Source of the DNA: Marinomonas foliarum
GTDB lineage: Bacteria > Pseudomonadota > Gammaproteobacteria > Pseudomonadales > Marinomonadaceae
Length of the DNA: 64,000 bases
Direction: 5' to 3'
Assembly: GCF_003337275.1 (NCBI RefSeq)
Contig: NZ_QPJQ01000005.1
Span: 62,001 to 126,000, forward strand
In this document: piece by piece, positions 38,371-48,533 of the stretch
Layout of the letters: each line of letters begins with the position of its first letter
Numbering within the stretch: the first letter of the stretch is position 1
Notes under the pieces: model-generated
What the model was told of the DNA's origin: nothing
The model's input: the letters and a program-made list of their open reading frames with translations, nothing else
Database searches by the model: none
Program-made: the position numbers and the translations under genes

Positions 38371-38991
38371 ATGAAGTTTAAACCGACTTACAGTAAAAAA
38401 GATGTCGAGATCTTGGCAGACGAATGCCTTTATAAAGGCTTTTTCGAAATGCGTAAGCTGACGTTGAAACACAAAAAATTTAATGGCGAGTGGAGTCAAC
38501 CTATGACTCGTGAAATGATGGTGCGCAACGATGCAGTATGTGTGCTTTTATTTGACCCAGTGGCCGATAAAATTTTATTAATCGAACAGTTTCGTCCTGC
38601 GGTATTAAATGGTGAATCGCCTTGGTTGCTCGAATTAGTGGCAGGCATGGTGGAAGAAGGTGAAAGCGATGAAGATGTGGCTCGTCGTGAAGCATTCGAA
38701 GAGGCAGGTGTGACAGTAAAGCGCCTTGAATACATGTTTAAGTTTGTGCCTTCACCAGGCGGTTTAGTGGAGTACTTGCGCATGTATGCAGGCGAATTCG
38801 ATTCTAGCCTTGTCGATACCTCGCAAGTTCATGGTTTAGACGAAGAGAATGAAGACATTAAACTTCATCTTGTGTCGTCCGACGACGCTATCGGTTTGCT
38901 TAAAAATGACGTAGAAAATGCCAGCACCATCATGGGGCTGCAATGGTTTGCATTAAATAAAAATGATCTTGTAAAACGTTGGTGTGCTTAA
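38371..38991 (+). CDS. nudF: ADP-ribose pyrophosphatase (Nudix)
   Basis: A 206-residue Nudix hydrolase that cleaves ADP-ribose to AMP and ribose-5-phosphate. The Nudix box is complete: GMVEEGESDEDVARREAFEEAGV near residue 88. The start at 38371 (MKFKPTYSKKDVEI) has AGGA upstream; an earlier GTG has none. It opens a rightward group that continues through the acyltransferase, yqiB, yqiA and parE, similar to the E. coli nudF-yqiB-cpdA-yqiA-parE order. Confidence 0.93.
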   Translation: MKFKPTYSKKDVEILADECLYKGFFEMRKLTLKHKKFNGEWSQPMTREMMVRNDAVCVLLFDPVADKILLIEQFRPAVLNGESPWLLELVAGMVEEGESDEDVARREAFEEAGVTVKRLEYMFKFVPSPGGLVEYLRMYAGEFDSSLVDTSQVHGLDEENEDIKLHLVSSDDAIGLLKNDVENASTIMGLQWFALNKNDLVKRWCA

Positions 38992-38995
38992 GCTG

Positions 38996-39976
38996 ATGAA
39001 GATGGGGATGTCTGTCTTTATTAATAAGAAAACCTGGCTACAGCCTTGTGTTGGCGTCGTTTCTTTTGTGTTTATGTGTGGGAATGTTCTTTTCTGGGCC
39101 TTGCTTGTACACCTTATTTCGCCTTTATTATTGTTGAAAAGTACTCGTTACGAGAGCCTAGCTGAACATTGTGTTAACCGCTTGTATTATGGATGGCTGG
39201 CTTCTTGTGAATGGTGGTTTCAAAACATTTTAGGTGTGAAGTGGGAGCTTGATGAAGCCATGAAAGCGGACTTTGATCACTGGCATTTGATCATTGCGAA
39301 TCATCAGTCTTGGGTAGATGTGTTTGCAATTTTTGCTCAGCTTAAAGATCGTCGCCCTTTGCCAAGAGTGTTTATGAAGCAAGCCTTGTTTTGGATGCCG
39401 TTTGTGGGAACCGCAACCTATATAATGGGGTTTCCGTATATGAAGCGTTATACTAAAGCTCAGATCGCCAAAAAACCTAAACTGGCAGGTAAAGATCTGG
39501 CAACCACAAAACGTTCTTGTAAGCGGCTGCTTAAACGCCCAAACTCTATTATGAGTTTTGTTGAAGGAACGCGTTTTTCACAAAAAAAGCATCAGCAGCA
39601 AGCATCGCCTTATCGTTGTTTGCTTAAACCAAAGGCTGGCGGCATTAGTTTTATATTGCAGACGATGCCGCAGAAAATAAAAAGTATTACAGACATCAAT
39701 GTCTTATACGAGAAAGAAGTAGTCACTGGATGGGATTTACTTTGTGGTCGTATTGGCAAAGTAAAAGTCATGGCGCGAGATGTCGCTATTCCTGACGCCA
39801 TGTTAACGCCAGAATACCAAGCTGCCGGAAAGGATAGAGAGCACTTTTTTGCTTGGTTTAATCTATACTGGCACGATAAAGATACACGTATAAGTCATCA
39901 GCTTGCCGCTTTGAAACAGGCAAAGGCTGTAGGATTAGAGCAAGAATTTTCAAAAGGAAACACGTCACAAGAATGA
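38996..39976 (+). CDS. 1-acyl-glycerol-3-phosphate acyltransferase-like protein (YihG-type)
   Basis: The protein of about 326 residues has one or two N-terminal membrane segments (about 18-45) and a PlsC-type domain. The catalytic motif is NHQSWVD (H-x4-D) near residue 102 and the second motif is VEGTRFS near residue 190. These enzymes acylate lysophospholipids at the inner membrane; the YihG group is the closest by pattern. The start is uncertain among three close ATGs and I chose the first. Its 3' end overlaps yqiB by 4 bp. Confidence 0.88.
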   Translation: MKMGMSVFINKKTWLQPCVGVVSFVFMCGNVLFWALLVHLISPLLLLKSTRYESLAEHCVNRLYYGWLASCEWWFQNILGVKWELDEAMKADFDHWHLIIANHQSWVDVFAIFAQLKDRRPLPRVFMKQALFWMPFVGTATYIMGFPYMKRYTKAQIAKKPKLAGKDLATTKRSCKRLLKRPNSIMSFVEGTRFSQKKHQQQASPYRCLLKPKAGGISFILQTMPQKIKSITDINVLYEKEVVTGWDLLCGRIGKVKVMARDVAIPDAMLTPEYQAAGKDREHFFAWFNLYWHDKDTRISHQLAALKQAKAVGLEQEFSKGNTSQE

Positions 39977-40455
39977 CGAATGCTATGAAGACAGAGAAAA
40001 CATCGAAACAATATGTGCCAGATTTGGTGAGTTTACAGCTGCTTGGTGAGTTAAATTATCGCCGACTAGGTAAACTTATGCGTGGTCATGAGGAGATGGA
40101 TTCGTGGAATTTTTCGATTCATAGTGCTGGTGACCAAGAAAGTCGTCTACGCCTTACCTTAGGCAAAGAGAGTCGTTTTACCTCTGAAATAGCGCTAGAA
40201 TTTGGTCCAGAGATTCCGAAAGAGCTGCTTTTTAAAACCACCCTGTCTATGACGGTGCGTTTGTATCATGATGTTGGGATTGCGGAGATTACTGATGGGC
40301 ATCGCCAATACAGCGGAGCGTATCCTTACCCAAATGATGCCATGCTTCATCGAGATGAAAAGTTTCGCCTTAACCAGCAGTTAGCGGATTTATTAGAGTT
40401 GTGCCTAAAGCATGGTCATAGACTGAATAATACCTTGTCTTTTCAGTTTGCCTGA
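39973..40455 (+). CDS. yqiB: DUF1249 family protein YqiB
   Basis: A 160-residue soluble protein of the DUF1249 family. YVPDLVSLQLLGELNYRRLGKLM and the C-terminal NQQLADLLELCLKHGHRL are recognisable. It is fixed next to nudF and yqiA/parE in gammaproteobacteria, but its function is unknown. The cpdA gene that follows it in E. coli is missing here. Confidence 0.88.
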   Translation: MTNAMKTEKTSKQYVPDLVSLQLLGELNYRRLGKLMRGHEEMDSWNFSIHSAGDQESRLRLTLGKESRFTSEIALEFGPEIPKELLFKTTLSMTVRLYHDVGIAEITDGHRQYSGAYPYPNDAMLHRDEKFRLNQQLADLLELCLKHGHRLNNTLSFQFA

Positions 40456-40500
40456 ATTTAGTTTTTTTAATCGTAAATTGCTTGATAAAGAAGGCCACCT

Positions 40501-41082
40501 TTGACTGTTTTACTGTATATCCATGGTTTTAATAGCTCTGAGCTGTCCCATAAAGCTACAGTTCTTGGCAATGCTGCAAAAAAAATAGACTTACCTGAAG
40601 CTGTGATTTCTCCACGTTTATCTTGGCAACCGGCGCAAGCAATTAAACAGTTAGAAGCCATAATTGAAGCGAATTACGAAAGAGGCATAACATTAATAGG
40701 TAGTTCTTTGGGCGGTTTTTATGCTGCATATCTAGCTGAAAAATATCGACTGAAAGCCATACTGGTTAACCCCGCTGTTCAAGCTCCTATATTGCTACAA
40801 GGCTATCTAGGCCCCCAATTTAACCCTTATACCAATGAAGAATACGAATTAACTCAAGATCACATGATTGAGCTTGAGCAATTAGTGGTGACCAAGCCGA
40901 CTGCCGACTTATACTGGCTAATGATTCAAGAAGGTGATGAAGTGCTGGACTACAAAGAAGCCCTCAAAGCTTTTCCTAAAACAGCACGACTTACCCATGA
41001 AGAAAAAGGCGACCACAGTTTTGTTGAATTTGAACGATTTTCTACTGAAATCCTTCGTTTTGCCAAAATATTAATCGAGTAA
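40501..41082 (+). CDS. yqiA: YqiA-family alpha/beta-hydrolase (esterase)
   Basis: The 193-residue esterase starts at TTG with AAGG upstream. LLYIHGFNSSELSHK is the oxyanion start and GSSLGG holds the nucleophile Ser. A late Asp/His pair (GDEVLDY, GDHSFVEF) completes the triad. It works on short acyl esters in the family; the natural substrate is unknown. It stands directly before parE, as in E. coli. Confidence 0.9.
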   Translation: MTVLLYIHGFNSSELSHKATVLGNAAKKIDLPEAVISPRLSWQPAQAIKQLEAIIEANYERGITLIGSSLGGFYAAYLAEKYRLKAILVNPAVQAPILLQGYLGPQFNPYTNEEYELTQDHMIELEQLVVTKPTADLYWLMIQEGDEVLDYKEALKAFPKTARLTHEEKGDHSFVEFERFSTEILRFAKILIE

Positions 41083-41175
41083 ACTACTGCTTTTGTTAGA
41101 CTATTTCACACTAAGTAAAACCAGTGATAGACTCTAGCCAATCTAATTTACACTCGTACGTAATACAATATTTGA

Positions 41176-43113
<1,938 letters not shown>

Positions 43114-43178
43114 CCTACTTTGTTTTTATTAAGCCAAGCTAGAATATAAGTATCGCTCAACAAAATGGAAATGAATGA

Positions 43179-43793
43179 ATGTCTGAAGAAAACGGCGATG
43201 ATGTCATCAGCGAAGAAGTCCTTTACGAAAAGATTGATCACTATTTATTGACGTTCGGCACAGATCGTTCACTGATGTGTGTGTCCGAATTAGATGGCTT
43301 TTTAACCGCGTTGGGCTGTTCGATAAAAGAGTTGGAGCCAGATGTATGGCTCAATGCAATATGGGGAGCGGATGAAGATCAGCCGACCTGGGACTCAACA
43401 GAACAGGAAGACGAGTTTCTAAGCCTTGTACTTATCATGTACATGGAAACCATGAACAGCTTGCTATTTGGCGACTTTTATCCTGTTTATTTAGAGCAAG
43501 AAGTGGATGGTGAATTTACGATATTAGTTGAAGAATGGTGCGTTGGCTTTATTCGTGGCGCTAAACTGATTGGTTTGGGGATTGGTGGCGATAGAGAGTT
43601 TTTTGATGAAGTGCTTGCGCCAGTTCGTCTATTTGGCACAGAAGCCGGATGGGATAAGTTGGAAGGTATGGTTGATGAAGAAGTTAATTTCTGGAAAGAG
43701 ACCTTAGAACCTTCGATCCTGCGCTTGGTTAAGCATTACCATCCGGAAATGCAAGCGACGAGCAAAGCAGAAGAGAAACGCACATTGCACTAA
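43179..43793 (+). CDS. UPF0149 (YecA) family protein
   Basis: The 204-residue acidic protein has the UPF0149/YecA fold pattern: SELDGFLTALGCSIKELEPDVWLNAIWG in the first third and EEWCVGFIRGAKL in the middle. Many members end in a zinc-binding SEC-C motif; this one does not, having instead a short KHYHPEM segment. The function is unknown. It follows parE by 65 bp and is closed by a shared bidirectional terminator. Confidence 0.85.
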   Translation: MSEENGDDVISEEVLYEKIDHYLLTFGTDRSLMCVSELDGFLTALGCSIKELEPDVWLNAIWGADEDQPTWDSTEQEDEFLSLVLIMYMETMNSLLFGDFYPVYLEQEVDGEFTILVEEWCVGFIRGAKLIGLGIGGDREFFDEVLAPVRLFGTEAGWDKLEGMVDEEVNFWKETLEPSILRLVKHYHPEMQATSKAEEKRTLH

Positions 43794-43844
43794 TCACGCA
43801 ATAACTAGTTTGCTTGTTCAAAGCTTATTCCGTATAAAAAAAAC

Positions 43845-43872
43845 GTGATGCTTGTTAAGCATCACATTTTTT
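43845..43872. terminator. Bidirectional terminator between the UPF0149 gene and the aminotransferase
   Basis: A perfect 9-bp stem GTGATGCTT/AAGCATCAC with a 3-base loop is flanked by an A run on the left and a T run on the right, so it can stop both converging transcripts. Confidence 0.92.
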
Positions 43873-43894
43873 TTGCGGAGCTGAGAGTTAGGGA

Positions 43895-45091
43895 TTAACC
43901 TACTACTTTAGCGATGCTTTCACACAAATAATCAATGTTGCTGTCACTCACGCCTGCCACGCTCATACGACCAGTATCGGCAATGTAAATTGCGTATTCA
44001 CTGCGCAATGTACGAACTTGTTCTAGCGTTAAACCAGAGTAAGAGAACATACCGCGCTGATCTTTGATGAAGCTGAAGTCTTTGCTTACGCCAGACGCTG
44101 CCAATTTAGCCACTAGTTTTTCACGCAAACCGTTAATACGATCACGCATTGCAGCCACTTCTAATTCCCATTCAGCTTTTAGTTCTGGACTGCTCATAAT
44201 GGTATAAACCACCGCGGCGCCATGAGCTGGTGGCATAGAGTAGTTAGCGCGAATGGCTTGGCCAATAATAGAAAATGCTGCCGTTGCTTCATCAGCAGAT
44301 GCGGCAATAACGCTTAAACCGCCACAACGTTCACGGTAAATACCGAAGTTTTTCGAGAAAGAGTTCGCGATCAACATGTCTTGAACATTGGCTGCCATGT
44401 AGCGTAAACCAGCTAGATCTTCGTCTAAACCGTCACCAAAGCCTTGGTATGCTGCGTCAACCAAGGGTAATAATCCACGCTTATTCACGAAGTCTGTTAG
44501 AACTTTCCAGTGATCGAATTGCAAATCGATACCTGTTGGATTGTGGCAGCAAGCGTGCAGTAACAACAGATCGCCTTCTTTCACTTCAGCTTCTAACGTC
44601 GCCATCATGTCGTCAAAACGTAGGCCGTTTGTTGCTGGATCGTAGTAAGGGTAGTCTTTTACTTCCACACCAGCCGAATCAAAAATAGATTTATGGTTAC
44701 CCCAAGTCGGATCACTTACCCAAAGACGAGCGTCTTTCAAGTTCGCACTGATAAAATCCGCAGCTACTTTTAATGCGCCAGTTCCACCGGGCGTTTGGGT
44801 AGAACGAATACGGCCAGAAGTGATCAGTTCATTGCCTTCACCCAAGATCAAATCTTTGATAATGGCTTCAAATTCAGTCGCACCATAAATACCTAGATAG
44901 CTTTTAGAATCTTCTTGTTCAAGCAAAATAGCTTCGGCTTTCTTTACCGTATTTAAAATCGGTGTATGACCATTATCGTCTTTATAAACGCCGACACCCA
45001 AATCGATTTTCTTTGGGTTCGTATCTTGCTTATGTGCAATGATAAGGGCTAAAAGAGGGTCGCCAGAAACAGCTTTAAGATGCTTGAACAT
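43895..45091 (-). CDS. Aspartate/aromatic amino acid aminotransferase
   Basis: A PLP-dependent class I aminotransferase of about 398 residues, close in length to AspC and TyrB (396-397). The PLP lysine lies in NSFSKNFGIYRERCGG, and GTGALKVAADF and HACCHNPTGIDL are further signatures. Aspartate and aromatic specificities are hard to tell apart; the neighbourhood does not help. The ATG at 45091 (MFKHLKAVSGDPLLALI) is the family start; an upstream GTG extends the frame by ten codons without support. Confidence 0.93.
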   Translation of the reverse strand: MFKHLKAVSGDPLLALIIAHKQDTNPKKIDLGVGVYKDDNGHTPILNTVKKAEAILLEQEDSKSYLGIYGATEFEAIIKDLILGEGNELITSGRIRSTQTPGGTGALKVAADFISANLKDARLWVSDPTWGNHKSIFDSAGVEVKDYPYYDPATNGLRFDDMMATLEAEVKEGDLLLLHACCHNPTGIDLQFDHWKVLTDFVNKRGLLPLVDAAYQGFGDGLDEDLAGLRYMAANVQDMLIANSFSKNFGIYRERCGGLSVIAASADEATAAFSIIGQAIRANYSMPPAHGAAVVYTIMSSPELKAEWELEVAAMRDRINGLREKLVAKLAASGVSKDFSFIKDQRGMFSYSGLTLEQVRTLRSEYAIYIADTGRMSVAGVSDSNIDYLCESIAKVVG

Positions 45092-45270
45092 GATATTTAC
45101 AGGGTCCTTATGGTGTGCCACAGGAAAATCGCTGTGGTTATAATCGTTGCTTAAATAGCTTCTTCATTTTGCCGTTTTTATGACAAAATACAATGCAACA
45201 TAAAGTGAAATTTCCGCAACACTGTAAAGAAATAAAGACACTTCGTTTTCCTGCTTTCAAGAGCCGACTT

Positions 45271-46455
45271 ATGACCACTTTTCAACACCGCTTTCAAGCC
45301 CTCGATACTTGGTTAAAAGCACATACTCGACTCTGGCAATTCGACACCTTTACCCGCTTAGATAATCCTTGGAAAAATGCCTATCCAGAGTTGGCTGCAC
45401 TCTTGGCTCGAGAAAACCTAGAAATAGAAAGCGAGGATTTTTATGCGGAAGTGTTTCGAGTCTGCCCAGATTTAAAAACAACGCTTAACTTTTCAAAGTC
45501 TGATTTACTTGAGCAATCACCGCAGCGAACACTTACTGACGATTTACCGAGTTATGTCTCTGTGGGAATAAAAGGCCGAAAGTGGTCGCAAATCCAAGCC
45601 TTTGTTGCACACACGCCTAAAGCCAATAGTTATGTGGAGTGGTGCGCGGGAAAAGGTCATTTAGGTAAGTTGTTAGCCTTTGAAGATGACAAGCCAGTCC
45701 ACAGCCTAGAATGGCAAGAAACACTGTGTGAAGCGGGAGAACAAGAAGCTAAACGGCTAAAAATACCGCAAACCTTCATTCACGCTGATGTGCTAAAAGG
45801 CGAAAGCCGCCCCGCGTTAGCAAACACTCACTGTGCTGTGGCACTTCACGCTTGTGGAGATTTGCATCGTGAACTGATTAAACAAGCTGTCGCCGCGAAC
45901 ACTGCAATGCTATGTATTTCCCCTTGCTGCTACCACCTGACAAAAGACAGCCACTACCGACCATTTTCAAAGACCGCGCAACAATCTGGCCTTAACTTGC
46001 GCCAAGCCGACCTCAAACTGGCCGTCAAAGAAGTGGCTACCGCAGGCGCTCGCGAGCAACGACTCAAACAACTCGAACTGACTTACCGACTTGGCTTCGA
46101 CGCATGGCAAAGATCAGCTCGTCAGCAAGATGAATATCTTACTGTTCCTTCTATTCAAAAAGCGCTACTAAAGCAAGGCTTTGCTGTTTTTTGCCAGTGG
46201 GCCACCGAGCAAAAAAATCTCACAGACTTGATCGCCCACACCCCATTTGAAAACTTCGAAGCCATCGGCCAATCTCGTTACCAACAAATTCAAAAACTCG
46301 AAGCCATCAGCCAACTCTTTCGATCCGCCCTCGAACATTGGCTCGTCCTCGACCGCGCCATGTACCTAGAAGAGCACGGCTATCAAGTCGACATCGGCAC
46401 CTTTTGCGGAAAAGCGCTCACGCCAAGGAACTGGATGATAAGGGCGGGGCGCTAA
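45271..46455 (+). CDS. SAM-dependent methyltransferase of unknown substrate
   Basis: The protein of about 394 residues has a Rossmann methyltransferase domain in the middle. Motif I is EWCAGKGHLGKLLAF (about residue 125), followed by CAVALHACGDLHRELI and ISPCCYHLTKDSHY. The last two resemble the METTL25/Methyltransf_32 type of enzymes, whose substrates in bacteria are not known. An in-frame ATG at 45193 would add 26 residues; neither start has a strong ribosome site. Flanking proximity to the WYL regulator may be chance. Confidence 0.75.
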   Translation: MTTFQHRFQALDTWLKAHTRLWQFDTFTRLDNPWKNAYPELAALLARENLEIESEDFYAEVFRVCPDLKTTLNFSKSDLLEQSPQRTLTDDLPSYVSVGIKGRKWSQIQAFVAHTPKANSYVEWCAGKGHLGKLLAFEDDKPVHSLEWQETLCEAGEQEAKRLKIPQTFIHADVLKGESRPALANTHCAVALHACGDLHRELIKQAVAANTAMLCISPCCYHLTKDSHYRPFSKTAQQSGLNLRQADLKLAVKEVATAGAREQRLKQLELTYRLGFDAWQRSARQQDEYLTVPSIQKALLKQGFAVFCQWATEQKNLTDLIAHTPFENFEAIGQSRYQQIQKLEAISQLFRSALEHWLVLDRAMYLEEHGYQVDIGTFCGKALTPRNWMIRAGR

Positions 46456-46504
46456 TCAATAAGCAAACATACAGCGACAAATTTATTGATCTGACTACAA
46501 AAAC

Positions 46505-46540
46505 ACCACAATTGTGGTTTGGTTATCGCAGAAAACTGCG
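46505..46540. promoter_or_regulatory. Two palindromes upstream of the WYL regulator gene
   Basis: A perfect 14-bp palindrome ACCACAATTGTGGT (46505-46518) is followed by an inverted repeat CGCAG-AAAA-CTGCG (46527-46540). They lie 40-75 bp before the regulator start. WYL repressors of the BrxR/CapW type are known to bind inverted repeats at their own promoters, so either could be an autoregulatory operator. Confidence 0.6.
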
Positions 46541-46579
46541 TTACATTGCTAGACCATCAAATGTAAAGGAATGGTCAGA

Positions 46580-47407
46580 ATGGAAGTGGCGCAACGTTAT
46601 TGGATGATAGAGCTACTGGCTTTTTGGGAAGGGCAGATTAACACCACCCCCTTAATCAAGAGCTTCGGCCTATCGCGTCAAAGTGTCAGCGCATTGTTTA
46701 AGCAATACCAAGAAGCGACGGGTAATGACTTTGTTTACGATGCCAAACGAAAAGCGTATCCAATCGACGATCACTTCAAACCGCATTATATCGACCAAAC
46801 CGTCGATGAATATTTTGATTGGCTAAACTACGGCAAAATCCCCACATTTTCGAATACCGCCACGCAATCCACTCAACACAGAATAGAAGCCCTAGCACGC
46901 TTCGTCTCGCCACAAGTCATGCGGCCCTTATTAAAAGCCGTCAAAGACAAAACCGCGGTAGACTGCGAATACCTCTCTGTTTCCAGCAGCGACCCGCAAG
47001 GTCGATTACTCTATCCCCATAGCTTCGTGAAAACCGCTGGACGTTGGCACGTACGCGCCTACTGCGACATGCGAAAACACTACCTCGACTTTGTCTTGAG
47101 CCGCTTTCAGCATGTCGACTACGACGGCAAAGCCAGCGAACACACAGAACAACAAGACACACTGTGGAATACCCAAGTGACCCTCATTCTAGCCCCAGAT
47201 TCCCGCCTTACAGACAAACAAAAACACGTATTGGAAAACGACTACGGCATGACGGATGGGCAACTCAACATCACCACCCGCGCCGCCCTCGTCAAATACA
47301 CCCTCGATGACTTACAAATCAAAACCAAAATGCTCGAAGCCAACCCACAGGCTCAACAACTGGTGTGTGTTAACTATACCGACATAAAACAATGGTTATA
47401 TGACTGA
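46580..47407 (+). CDS. WYL-domain transcriptional regulator (BrxR/CapW-like) next to the cas operon
   Basis: The 275-residue protein has an N-terminal winged helix (about 1-75; RYWMIELLAFWEGQINTTPLIKSFGLSRQSVSALFKQYQ). A WYL domain follows (about 125-190; GRWHVRAYCDMRKHYLDFVLSR) and then a C-terminal WCX-type region. The namesake W-Y-L reads W-H-V. Such proteins are ligand-responsive repressors, often beside phage-defence operons. The ATG at 46580 has AGGA at proper spacing; the ATG at 46571 is too close to it. It lies 151 bp before cas1 on the same strand. A role in cas control is inferred, not shown. Confidence 0.85.
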   Translation: MEVAQRYWMIELLAFWEGQINTTPLIKSFGLSRQSVSALFKQYQEATGNDFVYDAKRKAYPIDDHFKPHYIDQTVDEYFDWLNYGKIPTFSNTATQSTQHRIEALARFVSPQVMRPLLKAVKDKTAVDCEYLSVSSSDPQGRLLYPHSFVKTAGRWHVRAYCDMRKHYLDFVLSRFQHVDYDGKASEHTEQQDTLWNTQVTLILAPDSRLTDKQKHVLENDYGMTDGQLNITTRAALVKYTLDDLQIKTKMLEANPQAQQLVCVNYTDIKQWLYD

Positions 47408-47412
47408 TTAAA

Positions 47413-47435
47413 GCGTGAACAACATGATTTCACGC
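47413..47435. promoter_or_regulatory. Inverted repeat between the WYL gene and cas1
   Basis: GCGTGAA and TTCACGC are separated by 9 bases just after the regulator stop. There is no T run, so it is not a clear terminator. A second small inverted repeat (CCTGT/ACAGG, 47457-47474) follows. The 151-bp gap must hold the cas promoter, so these may be operators. Confidence 0.45.
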
Positions 47436-47558
47436 AAAACCTGTCAAATAACTTTACCTGTGCAAAACAACAGGATTGTGAGACAGAAGAAAGCAAGGCA
47501 CAGTGGAAGCAAGCTGGATAACTAGAGCAAAATAGACAAAAGCGAGAAGGTAAAGACA

Positions 47559-48533
47559 ATGGAACAGTTCTCACCATCAGACATGAAAACCATATTGCAC
47601 TCCAAACGGGCGAATATGTATTACCTCGAATACTGTCGTGTCTTAGTGAAAGACGGACGAGTGGAATATGTGACGGATGAAGGGAAGCAATCTCTTTATT
47701 GGAATATTCCCATTGCGAACACGACTTGTTTGTTGTTGGGAAATGGTACATCTATAACACAGGCTGCCGTTCGAGAATTAGCAAAATCAGGTGTACTGAT
47801 TGGTTTTTGTGGCGGCGGTGGTGCGCCATTGTTTTCGACTAATGAAGTTGACTTTGACGTGTCATTTTTTAGTCCACAAAGTGAGTATCGTCCCGTTGAA
47901 TATCTACAATCTTGGGTGTCGTTTTGGTTTGATGAAGATAAGCGCTTAGAAGCCGCTAAACAAATTCAGGCTCTTCGTATCGAATATACAAGACAGCAGT
48001 GGACGAACAATTCTGCTTTAAAAGACGCTGGTATTGTGATCAGTGTGGCCGATTTAAATAAAGCGTTAGACAGTTTTGAACAAGCTGTTAGCAAAGTGTC
48101 TCATACTCAAGAGCTTATGTTAGCGGAAGCGCGATTAACCAAAACTCTCTACAAAATTATTTGTGCAGTTACAGGCTATAATGATTTCAAACGTGTAAAA
48201 CAGGGGGCAGGAGTCGATTTTGCCAACCGTTTTTTGGATCATGGTAATTATCTCGCCTATGGCTTAGGTGCCACGGCGACTTGGGTATTAGGTTTACCTC
48301 ATGGGTTATCTGTTCTTCATGGGAAAACTCGCCGTGGCGGCTTGGTGTTTGATGCTGCCGATTTAATAAAAGATGGCATCATTCTTCCGCAGGCTTTTAT
48401 TAGTGCTATGAATGGCGACAGTGAGCAAGAATTTCGTCAAGCCTGTATTACCAATATTCGTCGATGCGAAGCCCTCGATTATATGATCGATAGCCTCAAG
48501 CAAATTAGTGAAACGCTTGGGGAAAAGAAATGA
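47559..48533 (+). CDS. cas1: CRISPR-associated endonuclease Cas1, type I-F
   Basis: The 324-residue integrase inserts new spacers at the leader end. The metal-binding residues Glu190 (LMLAEARLTK), His254 (SVLHGKTRRGG) and Asp268 (FDAADL) fall at the same numbers as in the Pseudomonas aeruginosa type I-F enzyme. GAAGG stands before the ATG. Its stop overlaps the cas3 start by 4 bp. Complete and intact, so the array should still be able to grow. Confidence 0.97.
   Translation: MEQFSPSDMKTILHSKRANMYYLEYCRVLVKDGRVEYVTDEGKQSLYWNIPIANTTCLLLGNGTSITQAAVRELAKSGVLIGFCGGGGAPLFSTNEVDFDVSFFSPQSEYRPVEYLQSWVSFWFDEDKRLEAAKQIQALRIEYTRQQWTNNSALKDAGIVISVADLNKALDSFEQAVSKVSHTQELMLAEARLTKTLYKIICAVTGYNDFKRVKQGAGVDFANRFLDHGNYLAYGLGATATWVLGLPHGLSVLHGKTRRGGLVFDAADLIKDGIILPQAFISAMNGDSEQEFRQACITNIRRCEALDYMIDSLKQISETLGEKK

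Noticed and set aside
47408..47558. A small gene or anti-CRISPR between the WYL gene and cas1.
   Set aside because: The 151 bp contain only short inverted repeats and promoter-like sequence, with no credible frame.
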